Shown here one piece after another: positions 35,574 through 47,459 of a stretch of 64,000 nt of DNA. Numbering within the stretch: position 1 is the first letter of the stretch; the number at the start of each line of letters is the position of its first letter. Source of the DNA: Molossus alvarezi (taxonomy: Eukaryota > Chordata > Mammalia > Chiroptera > Molossidae); assembly GCA_037176705.1 (NCBI GenBank), contig CM073905.1:31032986-31096985 (forward strand), in the 5' to 3' direction. The notes beneath the pieces are model-generated. The model was not told the origin of the DNA, searched no databases, and saw only the letters and a list, made by a program, of their open reading frames with translations. The translations under genes were made by a program, and so were the position numbers.

Positions 35574-36244
35574 TTTAAGCCATCTTAATGCAGAACTTCT
35601 CCCATGGATTGGGGACCGCAGCATGGCCTCTCTGGCAGTGTGTCTTAAATGCAGCCTTCCTGAGTCAGAGCTCCCCATCCTAAAGTTTGGGTCCCTCCCC
35701 TCCAGCCCCCAACTGTCAAGCTCCAGTGCTGTTTGGCTAGATGGGCGGGTTGTCACGAAGGTGTGTCCCCTTCATTAGGTGTTGGGGGAGGGGCTTTCGC
35801 GGACTAAGCCAAGCAAAGCACCTGGTGCCTGGTGCACATTCAAGGTGGATTACTCTTGTTACAGCCTTTACTGCTGTTCACCACAGAGCTCATTAATGCT
35901 TGCTGCCGTCCTCCTTCACTGTCCCAGGAGGGCCTCCTCTCCTGAGATCTGGGAGGACGTGTGCTGCAACCGGGGTGGGGGTGGGCACAGGAACCTCCCA
36001 GGGGTTTGATCCTTCCTCTGCTCACGCCCCAACTCGGCTCACACCTGCTTTTTTCCAGAGCCTGCAAGGGTGCGGAAGGGGCGAGGCACGACCAGCAAGG
36101 TGAAGAACCTTGGAGGTGGGCTCGTTGGTCCCGCTCCCCGCCTTTCCTGTCCGGAGGCGGGGCGCTTCCCACTCCCCACTCCAGGCTCCCCGCAGTGCGC
36201 GAAGCCGGCGCGCTCTAGGACCGCGGCGCGCCGCCCTCCGCCGC

Positions 36245-36253
36245 TATAAGAGG
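36245..36253 (+). promoter_or_regulatory. TESC: TATA-like box of TESC
   Basis: TATAAGAGG sits in GC-rich surroundings 160 bp before the ATG, so a start site near 36270-36280 and a 5' UTR of about 130 nt would fit. The start itself is inferred. Confidence 0.55.
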
Positions 36254-36404
36254 CTGCGCTCGGGCCCCACGCGGAACCCGCGGCTCAGACCGGTCCCGGC
36301 GTCCCGGCTCGCTTTGAACCCGAGGCCGGACCAGCCGCTGCGCAGCCGACTCCAGCTCAGGGCCTGCGGGAGACGCGCGCACGGGGGACCCCGCCGCGGG
36401 CACC

Positions 36405-36462
36405 ATGGGCGCTGCCCACTCCGCGTCCGAGGAGGTGCGGGAGCTCGTGGGCAAGACCGGCT
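36405..36462 (+). CDS. TESC: TESC (tescalcin) coding exon 1
   Basis: Encodes MGAAHSASEEVRELVGKTG plus one base of the next codon. Tescalcin is an EF-hand calcium sensor of the CHP family (CHP3), known to bind and stabilise the plasma-membrane Na+/H+ exchanger NHE1. Gly2 followed by AAHS is the N-myristoylation signal of the family. The start is in a good Kozak context (GGGCACCATGG). The donor is GGCT|GTGAGT at 36463. The T left over joins TC at 62404 to give Phe20, in frame with exon 2. Position 15 is Val (GTG), where the human protein, as I recall it, has Glu. The EF-hands and calcium-binding loops lie downstream of this window. Confidence 0.95.
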
Positions 36463-36548
36463 GTGAGTATCTCGCGGGGCACGGGCGGGACCGCCGGCCA
36501 GCTAGCGCGGGGAATCCCAGCCCACCGCCGGCGCCCGTCCTCGTGCCG

Positions 36549-36605
36549 CGTGCTGTGTGACCTTGGACTAGTAGCTGGCCCTCTCTGCGCCTCAGTCTCC
36601 CCCGC
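36549..36605 (-). repeat. MIR SINE fragment inside the CpG island
   Basis: TGTGTGACCTTGGACTAGT followed by CTCTGCGCCTCAGTCTCCCC is the antisense MIR core. Confidence 0.65.
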
Positions 36606-37299
36606 CTTCAAATGGGTCTCCGCCGGCCACTTTGCAGGCTGCGGCGAGGATCCCCGAGGCGGTGCTGAGTAAGTGTCGAGGCCAGTCATCCTGGCTGCTC
36701 TCGAAGTTAACTAATAACGCGGAGCCTGGGGTCTGCGGACCCGGGAGGGAGCAGGGCCCGGACTCCCCCAGCGCAGGGCCGGCGCCGGGGCAGGGAGAGC
36801 AAACGCCTGGCAACGCCCAGCTGGCGCGCACCCCGCACCCGAAAGTCGAGTGGGTTTTCGTTGCACAGGGGGAGGAAAGTTTTGAAGTGGGCGGCAGCGG
36901 GGTGGGAGTCGGGCTTTGGCTTCGTCCTCCCATCTGTAAAATGGGTTCAGGGGGGCGCAGCTCCCCGGGCAGCGGGGAAGCTTAAGCGAGGCAGCGCCCG
37001 CAGAGCACTTTGCGGGAGCCCGGCGACCTTCCTGGAGCTCGCTGGGGCTCCTGGCACCCGCAGAGGCGGGGCGCACGGGGAGGCCCGACCGCGGGGCTGA
37101 GGTGACCGCGAGGAACTGACAGGCGGAAGCTTCTGTCTGCCCAAGTCCAGCGGGGCTGGAAACTTGACCGTGGGCCCTGACCTTCGCCCGCCGCCGCGTT
37201 CAGCCACCGGCTGTGAAGGGGAGTGTGGACTGTAGACCGGGGAGTCCGGGCAAGCGGGCAAAGTGGCTTTGGAGATGGACAGGCTGGGTGGGAGCCCGG

Positions 37300-37420
37300 C
37301 CAGCGCCACTGCTTTTCTGGTTGTGTGACCTTGGACTAGTCATTTTACCTCCAAGTCTTGGTTTTTGTTTTTTGTGTTTCTCTTTGGAATGGGATGGCTG
37401 CTAGTACCTGGTAGATGCTC
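37300..37420 (-). repeat. MIR SINE fragment
   Basis: TGTGTGACCTTGGACTAGT and CATTTTACCTCCAAGTCTTG in antisense MIR order; the first 19 bases are identical to the copy at 36554. Confidence 0.65.
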
Positions 37421-37619
37421 AAGAAATGGGAGCTGCAGATGTTATTTCTAAGGAGCTGGCTCCGGCCATTGGCTGTGAGCTTAGTGCAGATAACCGTGTC
37501 CGTAGTCCGTCATGGGGGAACCCAGCCATTGTGCGCCGGCTGGAAGCTGTCCGCACCTTACCCCCATCTGGACACCTCTTTCCGGGATAACTGGATGGAA
37601 ATTACAGAAACCCCTTAAC

Positions 37620-37712
37620 AACTGGAGTATGTGCGTGTGTGTGCGCGTGTGTGTATGTATATGAATACATGCATACATACATGCACGCCCACATACACAC
37701 ACATATGTATAT
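37620..37712. repeat. (GT)n/(CA)n-rich low-complexity tract
   Basis: Alternating purine-pyrimidine run: GTGCGTGTGTGTGCGCGTGT, then TACATACATG and ACATACACACACATATG. Could form Z-DNA and a weak hairpin. Confidence 0.85.
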
Positions 37713-38589
37713 ATCTTCTGTACAAATACAGAGCTATCAGCCACTGGAGAAATAAAAGATGTGGTTCACTATATGTAATATGAAGCACCCCCCCCCCTTT
37801 GTTAAAGGCAGGACTAAGAGTCTGCATTTGTAATTGCTTTATTTGCATCAAGGACTTGGGAAGGACCTGCAGGCAGTAAGAATAATGGATATTTATGGGG
37901 GATCAGGTGGAAAGGATAAAGGGGAGTGAGCTTTTTTTTCACTGTAAACTTTGTTATATTTTCATTTTGAACCACGTGTGAATATTTTACTTCTTCGAAG
38001 TGTTTTTATAAAATCCAGTTCAAACCCAAGGTGAGGACAGAGAGGAGGTAGGACTCCCCTCACCTTGGCTTCCTTGGGTTTCCCGTTTTTATTATTTCTT
38101 GAGTGCGCCCTCCTTGCCTCTCGCTGTCTTGTATCTGGACTGGTGCAAGTGAGGGTTCTCTGTAGCTGAGGTCTCCCCTGGAAGGGTGGGCTGGCCACCA
38201 GTGGCCCCCATCTCTCAAGCACCCCCCCAGCAGACAGGCAGGCAGGCAGTCTGGGGGAATTCTGGCTGGTTGTGGGTTTGACAGGTGATGGAGCTGCAGA
38301 GCATGCTGGGAATCTTGTCAGTTTCCTGGGTCCGCTCTTGCTGGGGGGGAGGGAGGGACAGATGCTCAGCGTCGCTGCTCTGTAGCTTTCCTAGATGTGG
38401 CTGATGTGGTGTCCCTTCTTGCTGGCAGAGCTCAGATTTCACACCCCAAAGGAGGAAGGGGGACAGAAGGTGTCAGGGAAGGATTCTGAGGTCTGAGGGG
38501 AGGATGACCACCTTCAGTTCCCTGAACTGTAAATAAAGTTCCTCCTGTCCTCTGGAAGGGGCTGGCACAGTCTGGACACTTCTACCTAT

Positions 38590-38905
38590 TCAGCAAGTAT
38601 TTGAGGACCAGGGACTGGGGATTTAGAAGTGATGCAGAGAGGCTGCTGTTCCTGAGGGGAGCGCACAATACAGTCAAATCAGTTAATAGGGATCCAGCTC
38701 TAGGAACAAGGCAGAATGGGCGCATGAGAGTTGGGGAGTGATGGGGACACATTTCTTTAGGGTGGGCAGGAGGGCCTCCCTGAGGAGGGAGGTGGCAATG
38801 GAACAGAAACCCAAATAAGGAAGAGCCAGCCACATGGTCAGGGGATGGTGCATTTGGACAGAGGGAGCAGCCACTGCAAAGGTCCTATGGCAGGAAGTCG
38901 TTGAG
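38590..38905 (-). repeat. L2 fragment
   Basis: GGAGGGCCTCCCTGAGGAGG, GGTGGCAATGGAACAGAAAC and AGCCACTGCAAAGGTCCTAT follow the reverse complement of the L2 3' region. Confidence 0.6.
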
Positions 38906-39069
38906 GACAATGAATGAGACTTGTCTGAGTTGGGGACATGGCTATAGTCATAGCTCAGGTTGTGGCAAGAGCCTGATTTAAGGGGTCTTACTAGGTATGT
39001 GGCTTTGGGCAGGTGTCCAGTATTACTGGCCATGCGTTAAACACATTTGCATGTCCTGGTCACTCAGCC

Positions 39070-39170
39070 ACAGTGAAGAGTTAAATCTTGGTCTCATTTC
39101 TTCCCAGCTGCATGACCTTAAGCAAGTCATTTTACCTCTCCGAGTATCTGTCCCCATCAGGATGCTGGGT
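39070..39170 (-). repeat. MIR SINE fragment
   Basis: GCTGCATGACCTTAAGCAAG, TCATTTTACCTCTCCGAGTA in antisense MIR order. Confidence 0.75.
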
Positions 39171-39294
39171 TGCTGGGCTTTCCCAGCCTGTCTGAGGAGC
39201 AGGGTGAGCCCTGATTTAAAGAGTCAGCGGGTCCTTTCCTGAGGACTCCATCTGGAACCCATGAGAAGGGCAAGCGTAGGATGGTGACGGTCAG

Positions 39295-39485
39295 CCTTGC
39301 TCCTTGAGCACCAGGCTCCGTGCTGAGCACTTGGCATGCACTCTGGTGTGATCTTCATCACAATCCTCCAGGGAAGGTGGCAATATGGCCATTTGCAGAT
39401 AAGGAAACTGAGGCTCAGAGGGGTAAAGCAACTTGCCTGCAGTCCCACAGCTCCTAAGTGGAGGGGGTGGGTCGCAGGATCCCCA
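39295..39485 (+). repeat. MIR SINE, nearly complete
   Basis: GAGCACTTGGCATGCACTCT, TTGCAGATAAGGAAACTGAG, GTAAAGCAACTTGCCTGCAG and CACAGCTCCTAAGTGGAGG: long ordered MIR match. Confidence 0.85.
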
Positions 39486-39574
39486 AGCCCACTCTCCTGC
39501 CACCACTCTGCTTTCTCTATGTTCAGTTGCTGCTCAGATTTCTAGGAACCCAGACCGGGTAGGACAAGTCTGCC

Positions 39575-39710
39575 CGTGTATTTTTCTCACCTCCAGGCCC
39601 TTGCAAGAGCTGTTCCCTCTGCCTGAGCACACTTTCATTTTGCTGTGCGCCGTTCGGTATTTACATACGGGGTGCCTCTGTAACCACCACCCATTTCCTC
39701 TTGGCTCTGC
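39575..39710 (+). repeat. L2 fragment
   Basis: AGGCCCTTGCAAGAGCTGTT followed by CCCTCTGCCTGAGCACAC matches the L2 3' consensus. Confidence 0.6.
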
Positions 39711-40689
39711 CTCTTGACGAAGCGCATGTCCTCCATCACTCAGGGCTCACCGAGCCGTGTTCCCGTGCAGAAAGCCATCCCCGCTACTTACTCTCCGTCC
39801 AGCGTTGGTGGGTTAAAGGCGTGGCCTCGGGATACCACCACCCCTGCAGTCCCTGCCGTAACAGCACACATCACATGGTGTGTGCTGGAGATGATGTGTC
39901 TTCTCACCTTTGTACACAGTGTGTGGTCTTCACTGAGAATGCAGGAGGGTCACAGTAAAGGGGTGACGACCCCGGGGACTGGATAACTCAAGGAATATTG
40001 CCCAGGAGCATGTGTCTAGTAGAAAACCTAGCCAGCCCCCCACCCCCGCCCCCTGCAGCTGACCTGGGCCACGCTGCCCCCCTCCCCAGCTTCTCTGGCT
40101 CCTTGCTTGTACCATGCATCCCGTTGCCTTCCACATTGAACCAGCTTCTCCAAAAATAGGCCTGCGCGCTAGTTCGCCCACGCAGGGTATCATCGGGGCT
40201 GCATGCCCACCTCCCCTTGCCTGGTGCAGTCTCATTGATTGATTTAAAACATAAACAAGCATTCCCAACCATCACTTCTGGGCCAAGAAAGCTAATTATC
40301 TCGATTGTTAAAACTCATTACAAAGTCCAGCGAAGGCATCCTGGTTGTGTTGGAGCAGTGAGCTGGACTTTCTGATCGAGTCCCGAGGTGCACAGTGTCC
40401 CTGGGCAGGAAGAAAGGCTCCTTAGGAATCACTCACCCAAGTCCATTCCCCTTCACCACCTTGAGCCGGCCTGGAGGGAGCCCCACTTCCTGTCCCCCCA
40501 ATCTCTGCCTGCGCCTGGACTTGGAAAGGAAATAATAAGAGGAGGATTCTGGGAAAGGTGAAGGGTCTATTTTTTCCTTCAGGCTCCAAAACAGCTCCAC
40601 AGGCACATCTCTGTAGATGCCAAGAAGCTGCCAGAAGGAGGAAGAAAAAACAATCTCCCAGATCTCGAGTTCAGGCCTCATAATGGCAG

Positions 40690-40870
40690 CAGCTAATGTT
40701 GACTCAGTGCTTGTCATCTGCCAAGTGCTAGGCGGAGCCATGCAGCTGATCCGTGTTCGCTCGTGGACTCTCCTGGGAACACCATGCTCCCATCTGACAG
40801 ATGAGGAGATCGAGGCTGACGAGATGCCGTGGCTCGCCCAAGGCCACGGGCTACTGAGTGGGATCAGGGT
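40690..40870 (+). repeat. MIR SINE, nearly complete
   Basis: GACTCAGTGCTTGTCATCTG, CATCTGACAGATGAGGAGAT, CGCCCAAGGCCACGGGCTAC, GGATCAGGGTTCAATTCC. Confidence 0.75.
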
Positions 40871-41904
40871 TCAATTCCTGGGCTGAGCCCCAGACCTCGG
40901 CGCTGGGCAATCCTTCCCGGGTCGACAGTCTCCATGGCCTCGCCCCATTCACCCTGTGCCGTGTGCCCGCTGTGCTCAGGCACGGGTACCCTGGTGGACC
41001 GGTGTCTCCCTGCCCTCCGGATTCTCGGGGGCTTGGGCAGGCCGAGGTGCACTGTGTTCTTCCTGCTCTCGCCGGGGTACATTCACCTAAAAGGCTGACA
41101 AAACCAACCCGGCTTCCTGTCCATGTCCTCTGGAGTGGACGGCGGCTTTGAACTTGGGATCCCCAGGGAGTCTACACCCCCTGAACTAGGGTGCAGGACT
41201 GTGTTGTGTGGCTTGGGGGGGGGCGTGGACCCCCAGCACTTATTAGGTTCCCAAAACAGTGAATATGTATTCTACTGCATATAAAGCATACCTCAATAAG
41301 AAAATAATAAACGCACGTAATTAATTATTAATTTTTTAGAAAAAGCTTGGCTCCTGGCAGGGAGGGACAGTCTTCTCTGTGATGCCCGAGCTGGACCAGT
41401 CCCCACGGGGGAGCTCTCAGGGCAGGTCCCAAGGAGGCAAATGGCCTGGTGTCCTGGGCACTGTGGTCAAGACTGGGAGGGAGGCCCAAGGGGCCCAGCC
41501 CTTCGGAACCCTCTCCGTGTTGGTAAGGGGGGTATCTGGACCTCCCCGCCCACCTCTCTGGGTGCTCACTGACATGGTTTGGGAAGCTTTTCATAGGGCT
41601 GGATAGCAAGTGGGTTTATTTCCGGGAAAGCGGCCCCTGCTCTGGCCCACGCTAATGGTTTGTATTCTGCGCGGCTGGGCCAGTCTCTCCCTGTGAGCAG
41701 AAGCTGTGGAGCCCGGCCTCCAGCCGGTGTTCCTGGGGTCAGCCCTGGGCTGTCTTGCTGAGATGCCCGGTCAGGGCCATCGCGCTCCTGAGCCACCATG
41801 TCCACCCCGTTAAAAATGTGGCAGTTGACCAGATGGTCTGTGGTCCCTCCGGCCAGCTGTGAACAAGGCAACAGCTGCTCTTTCTTGGGCACTTCGTGTC
41901 AATC

Positions 41905-42035
41905 ACCTTCCCGTCCGCACACGAGCCAGGGCTGCCATTGTCGCCAGTTACAAATGAGGAAACGGAGGCTCAGATAAGCGAAGTCAACTGCCCAAGGTCG
42001 CTTAGCTGCCGAGTGTGGGACCCAGACTCAGAACC
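41905..42035 (+). repeat. MIR SINE fragment
   Basis: TTACAAATGAGGAAACGGAG, GTCAACTGCCCAAGGTCGCT, GACCCAGACTCAGAACCAGG. Confidence 0.8.
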
Positions 42036-43334
42036 AGGCCTTTTAGAGGTTGCCTCTTTGTCAAGTTCAAGGAGAAACTGCCTCTCCCACGTGACATGCA
42101 CCCCACCTGATAGGGACTGAAACTCTGAGTCTGCAAGCCTGTATTCTGGGAGAAGCCTCGCTGCTGTCCCGTGGCCACGCCAAGGTGCCCCTTTGCTTGT
42201 TGACCGAGCTGGCAAGAGGAGCATTGGACCTCGAGGCAGAAAGGTCCTGGGTGATATGGAATGTCCTAGAATTGTGGGCTACCCCTGGGGAGGGCAAGCT
42301 CGGGGGTGGGCATGAGAGAGGAGTGAGGAACCCTGGGAGGGAGAGGCTGGAATCTGCCACCTCGTCCGTTTCCTGGTGCCTTACTGCGTGGCCCACGTGT
42401 TTCGGAAGAATTTGTGTTTTCTCAGCGTGGAACCAGTTGGCAATCCACACCAAGACGTCCCAGCTCCGCGGATTAGTAGTAATTAGATCCCTCATGCATC
42501 TTTCTTGCCTTTTCCATCCCCGTGCTGGCAGGATATTTATTTGTGAGTTAATGGTCCCCAGAATGCAGCACGAATTTAATCAACGCTCAGATACGCCATA
42601 CGGCCCGCCATCCAGACAGAATACCTCGGGTGTTGATAAGATGCTTTTACTTCTGCAGCACGTTAGTATCTGTTATCTTAAGCTGGGGGAACCAGCCGTT
42701 TTCAGCTCAGAAGGGCCCACGGCTCCCAGAAGATAAGGCGGGGCCCATGCTGGTGGCACTGAGCAAGGTGACAGGGAGGAGCCCCGCACCCTGTCCTGCC
42801 AGCCACCCTGTCTCCTGCTCTAATTTTATTATTAATTCATAAAGCCCGAAGGTCAAGTGGGTGATTTCCGCTGGTGGCAACACCTTAAGTACTAGGACAA
42901 AAAGACCCTTTGTTGTCCCAGCGGTGTGACCTTTGGGGACTGGCAGACTGTCAGCAGGGGGTCTTCCGTTCTGGGCACAGCTCCCTGGGAGATGAGAAGT
43001 GGCAGTCAGGTCTCAAGGCCGAAGTACCTCCTGGAGAGAGGGCAGACAGCCAGGAAGGAGGTATCAGCACTGTTGGCTGAGTCTTAGCAATGGAAAGAGA
43101 AGGTAGCCACAGTGAATGACTTCTCTGTACACTGAGGTTGGAAGGTGTTTCCCTCCCTCCTCCTGGCACCCATGCTTGGGTCCCCATGATGAAAGAACCC
43201 CAAGTGAGTGCCACTCACAGGCCTCACCCACCTGGTATATCTAAGGACTTCTTTTGTCTTGTCCTTACCTGCTTCCCCACGACCTCAGCCAGTTTCACTT
43301 GGGACCCATTGGCCTCCCACCCTTGGTCTTGACC

Positions 43335-43530
43335 ACTAAGGTAGATAGGGGTTTGAGTCATGGTGCTGCCTTTCACTGTCTAGGGAAGTAACTTTGCCTC
43401 CAAGTCTCAGTTTCCTCATCTGTAAAATGGGACTGTGTCACAGGGCTGTTGTCAGAATTAAATGAGAGTAAGTAAAGCTCTTGACACATAAGTGTTCAGT
43501 AGTGGTTGGTAGGTACTAATCATTTTGATT
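43335..43530 (-). repeat. MIR SINE fragment
   Basis: AAGTCTCAGTTTCCTCATCT, GTAAAATGGGACTGTGTCAC and GAATTAAATGAGAGTAAGTA: antisense MIR in order. Confidence 0.85.
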
Positions 43531-43539
43531 ATGAACCTT

Positions 43540-45360
43540 TCAGAAGCTGGCTACATTTCTCCTTTTTAAGGGCATTGTTAACTTTCTTCAGTAATTCATT
43601 CCATTTTTGACATGTCTGCCATCTTTGACGTGCCTGAAATGAATCATGATCTTGCCCTTGTGATGATCAGGAACCTTAACATGCTTTAATATGTATCGCT
43701 CTGTAGTATATTTTCTTTACTTTTAAAAACTACCTATTGGTTTTATTTTTTTGTGCAGACCCTATTAATTATTGCAACTATTCTATATAGATTTAGTTTT
43801 CTATAGATTTTTCCATGAGTCTCTGTCTGTTGTCAGTTGTGTCTGAAAATGTCTTTCTTTGCCAGCATACATAAATGATCATGTGGCTGGGTATAAAACT
43901 AGAGGTTATTGCATATTTTCTTTCAGCACTTTATGGTTTCTTGTTGTTGAGAAGTCAAATTTTTTTGGTCTAATTGATATTTCTTTGTCGAAATTGGCCG
44001 TATTGCCTGTTTTAAATTTTTGTTGGTTTTTGCTACTGTGTCCTAAGTGAGGATTTATGTATCCTGACTGGGGATGGTTTATGCTGTTTCATTCTAAAGA
44101 CAACTTGTGTCTTCCATCTCTCTTCTTTCTCTTTATCATCTTCTTCAGTGATTCTTATAAGAAATATGTAGGGCCATGTCATTCTGTCCTGAATACTTCT
44201 TTACCTTTCTTTACTGTTTCCTTTTTATTGCTCTGTGCTATATTCTGGGTTAGTTCTTAGATCTGTCTTCCACTTCACTAATTCTCTCTTTAGCTATTAC
44301 AACTTTGATGCTTTGATCTGACTATTAAGTTTTTTAATTCCTATGAATTTTTTAAAGCATTGTATAAGTTCTGTATGGTTTTCAAATTCACTACTTTGGT
44401 CATAGGATACTGATGCTTCATTTCTTTTGGTAATAACTTAAAGCTTCTTACTTAGTCTCTGCTGTTTCACCTTCTTGGGGTGCCAATTTTTTTGTTAATT
44501 GGGTCTGCTGATTCTCCCATATGGTGGTTCATTTGTTTGCATGGTTTGGTTTTTTATTATGAGTTCATCTTCAACTGTGCTTCTCCCTCTGGCGTCCACA
44601 TCCTTCCAGAACTACCTTCCGCTCCAGGATTATGCTGAGGCCAAAGCAGTGGAGATGAGCCAACCAGAAGTACCTCCCCGGTGAGAGTCCTACGTGCCCT
44701 GGGGTATAGAAGGGCCTCACATGGTGCTTTACTTTTATTACGCTAGGTACCTTGGGGCTTTCGCTGGTCTGGAAACACTTTTTGCATTAATTCTCAGCGT
44801 GGCTTTCCTGCACCATGGATGTTTGGATTTTTCACCCGTGCATGGCATCACGGAGGTCTGGCCAGTCTCCCCTGCACCCTGCCTCCTCCTCAGGAGGAGT
44901 GGGTTCGATAGAGCAGAATGAGAACTCAGGAAGCAGACTCGAACCAGTCAGCTTGCTTGCTGACTCTCTGGGCCCATGGGGAACATTTTTTCTGGCCCAC
45001 CTTACATGGAGAAGTAGCCTTTGTATTTCAGCTTTTGAGGGGAGTCTCACTCCTAGCTGATAGACTCAAGGCCACTTCGTCAGTCAGTGGGCTAGACGCC
45101 CCCACCGTGGCTGTTAGAGCCTGTAAGCATGGTGACACCCCAGACCACCCCCGCAGCATCTGGGACTCACCCCACTGGCTCCGAGTTCCCGCCTTACTTC
45201 TGGCACCTGGGAGTTTCCTGCTCTTTCAAACTTCGTAGAGTATTTGATTTTCGTTCTTATTTTATGCAGTGTTTTATGTGTTTATAGTGGGATGGAGAGT
45301 CTCTTAGCAGGAACCGGAGTTCCTTATCCAAATGTCCTTACATAAGAAGCCCTCACACTT
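43540..45360 (-). mobile_element. HAL1 / old L1 ORF1-region remnant
   Basis: Antisense of an L1-lineage ORF1 region: TTTCAGCACTTTATGGTTTC, TTGTTGTTGAGAAGTC, ATATTCTGGGTTAGTTCTTA with GATCTGTCTTCC, CACTAATTCTCTCTTTAGCT. These phrases occur in this order in HAL1-type elements. No intact ORF remains. The part beyond 44690 may be its 5' UTR or another element. Confidence 0.6.
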
Positions 45361-45438
45361 GTCATGAGCTCATCTCCACCAGTTTGGCCTCAGCATAAAT
45401 CTGGAGCTGATGCTTGTTTGGGAAGGTTGTGGAAACCA
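44593..45438. repeat. Imperfect inverted repeat, about 70-75 bp arms
   Basis: The left arm at 44593-44668 contains ATTATGCTGAGGCCAAAGCA with GTGGAGATGAGC. The right arm at 45363-45438, reverse-complemented, contains TTTATGCTGAGGCCAAACTG with GTGGAGATGAGC. Similarity over the arms is roughly three quarters by eye; the spacer is about 690 bp. Confidence 0.75.
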
Positions 45439-45439
45439 G

Positions 45440-45566
45440 TTCCCGAGATGCTCTTATCTGTAAAATGGGTGTGACCCTCACTCTAGGAGGCAGGCGCTGT
45501 TCCCAAGACCAAATAAGATCATGTCTGCCAAGCCCTTGGCTTAGTTCCTGCCTCTGAGCAAATGCT
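45440..45566 (-). repeat. MIR SINE fragment
   Basis: CTTATCTGTAAAATGGGTGT, AAATAAGATCATGTCTGCCA and GCACTTGGCTTAG-like end in antisense MIR order. Confidence 0.65.
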
Positions 45567-46444
45567 AACACGTGGCAGGTGTCCTGTCTCCGCAAGGCCA
45601 GCGGCAGAGAACAGCACAGCCGCAGGGAGCTGAGCGGAGCCGAGCGGAGCCACGGGCTGCGAGTCTCTGCGAGTCATGCACGCCCACTCTGACAGCTTGC
45701 CAGGCTGTCTCCGCGCTCACGACCAGAGAATATTTTCTGAGTCAAGTCACTTCACTCTGTCCCGGCTTTCCCTCCAGTCCCGAGAACAGGAGAATTCATT
45801 CTGTGTAAACAAACGAAAAACCTCAGAGATCCAAACGGAGACCAGCGGTACCTGAGATGCAAATCAATGCCGACAGCACCGCGGCGGTGTGGGCTTGGGG
45901 CAACTCCTACCAGGGGTTCCTTGGCTTTCACAGTCACAGAGTGGGGTGCAGTCTTCAGGAAAAGGGAGTGAAGGCGCTGGATCAGAGCCAGCAGTTCATC
46001 TTCTGGTTGCTGCTTCTGCTTCGGAGAACTGAGTTGGGTCGGATAACTTCCTTCTCGAGGCCAAGGGCACCCAGGTGCACCTTGGGTGTGTGTGAGAACC
46101 CTGGCAGCAAGGCGCGGTCTGTGATGTGTACACACGGGGCGCATGGCTTCCGAGGGGGAGGCTGGTGAAGGGGAGGGGCTGGGCAGCCAGCACCGTGAGG
46201 CGTGCGTGTGCTGGGCGTGCGAGGCCGGGTCCTTTCCTGGCTGGGGGGCCCGGCATTAGTCACTGCTTTGGCTGTAGCCCCAGGCAGCACAAGTTGCCTC
46301 TTCCTTCCTGAGCCTGGAGCCAGCTGCGGAGCCTCGAAGGTTCCAGGGGATTATTGCTTTAGGGGCACAATAACCCCTCTCATGGCAACTCCGGGGTCTC
46401 ATGTTCCTCCTGCCAGGTCCAGTGCCAGGTGTGCCCGTGATTTG

Positions 46445-46885
46445 TTTTTCAAATCGGGGCAAAATTCATGGAACATAAAACGGACCATCTTAGCCATTTT
46501 AAAGCATTCACGTCAGTGGCATTAAGTGCCTCCTGGGTGTTGTGCAAACATCACCAGTATTTCTAGAACGTCTTCACGACCCCAGAAAGAAACTTCATGC
46601 CCATGAGCAGTCCCTCGAATCTCCGAAACGGCAGCCCCTGGCAACCACTAATCCAATTTCTGGGTTTGCTTATTCTGGGCATTTCTCAGACGTGGAAGCC
46701 CGGATAGTGGACGTTGGCTACCTGGCTTCCTTCTCTTAGCATCGTGTTCTTCGGGTTCGTGCATTTGCGGCATGGGTCACGACGGCATGACCCACTGCAC
46801 GGACGGACCGTGGTTTGTGAATGGATGGCCATTCACCAGTTGATGGACTTGTGGGTGTTCCCACCTTTCAGTGATGGTGCATTTT
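46445..46885 (-). mobile_element. L1 3'-UTR fragment (L1M-type)
   Basis: CATCTTAGCCATTTTAAAGC, AGTGGCATTAAGTGCCTCCT, CCCCTGGCAACCACTAATCC, TTCTCTTAGCATCGTGTTCT and CCATTCACCAGTTGATGGAC in antisense L1 order. Confidence 0.82.
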
Positions 46886-47459
46886 GAGATGTGCTCTTGG
46901 TTGTTTTGTACCGGGCGAGCAGCTTCGTGAAGGCGGTGCTATTATTGTCTCCGTCTTACGGAGGAGGCGGTGGGCTCAGGAAGACGGAGGCTGGGGATGG
47001 AGCAGCGGCTCTTGGCAGGGATGTGACCTCACCTTTCTGTCGGGCCTGCCTCACCTCTGTATCTGGGACTTCAGACTGTACCTGGGTTGAGTCCTGGCCA
47101 GTTTGTTGGGACACTTGGAGAAGGAGAGCTTTGGGGGCCCTGAGAGCCACCGAGTCTTGCCCAGTGATGCCCCTTGATGTCCCAGGGCCCGCATTGAGGC
47201 TGGCACTGTTGGGGGAGGCAGGGTGGCACCTGGCACCCCTGGAGAGAGCAGGAGTGTGTTCTCAGCTGCCTTTGTTCCTTCCAACTGTGTCTTGAGCCCC
47301 CACTCCACCGTCCCCCCACTCCCAGCCCCCAACCTGGACAGCTACACCTGCCCACATCGCCATAGGTGCCCAGCCCCATCATTTGCGTCCACCATCCATT
47401 TTATCCCCTGCCTTAGCATCACCGTAAACTCAGGGTGAAATCAAAATGCCTTAATCCAG

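Larger units (their letters stand above)
36100..37210 (+). promoter_or_regulatory. TESC: TESC CpG-island promoter region
   Basis: Dense CpG run over the TESC first exon, densest at about 36190-36480, with extra G/C-rich stretches to 37200. Includes Sp1-like CCCGCC/GGCGGGG boxes such as GGAGGCGGGGCG near 36151. Edges are by eye. Confidence 0.75.
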
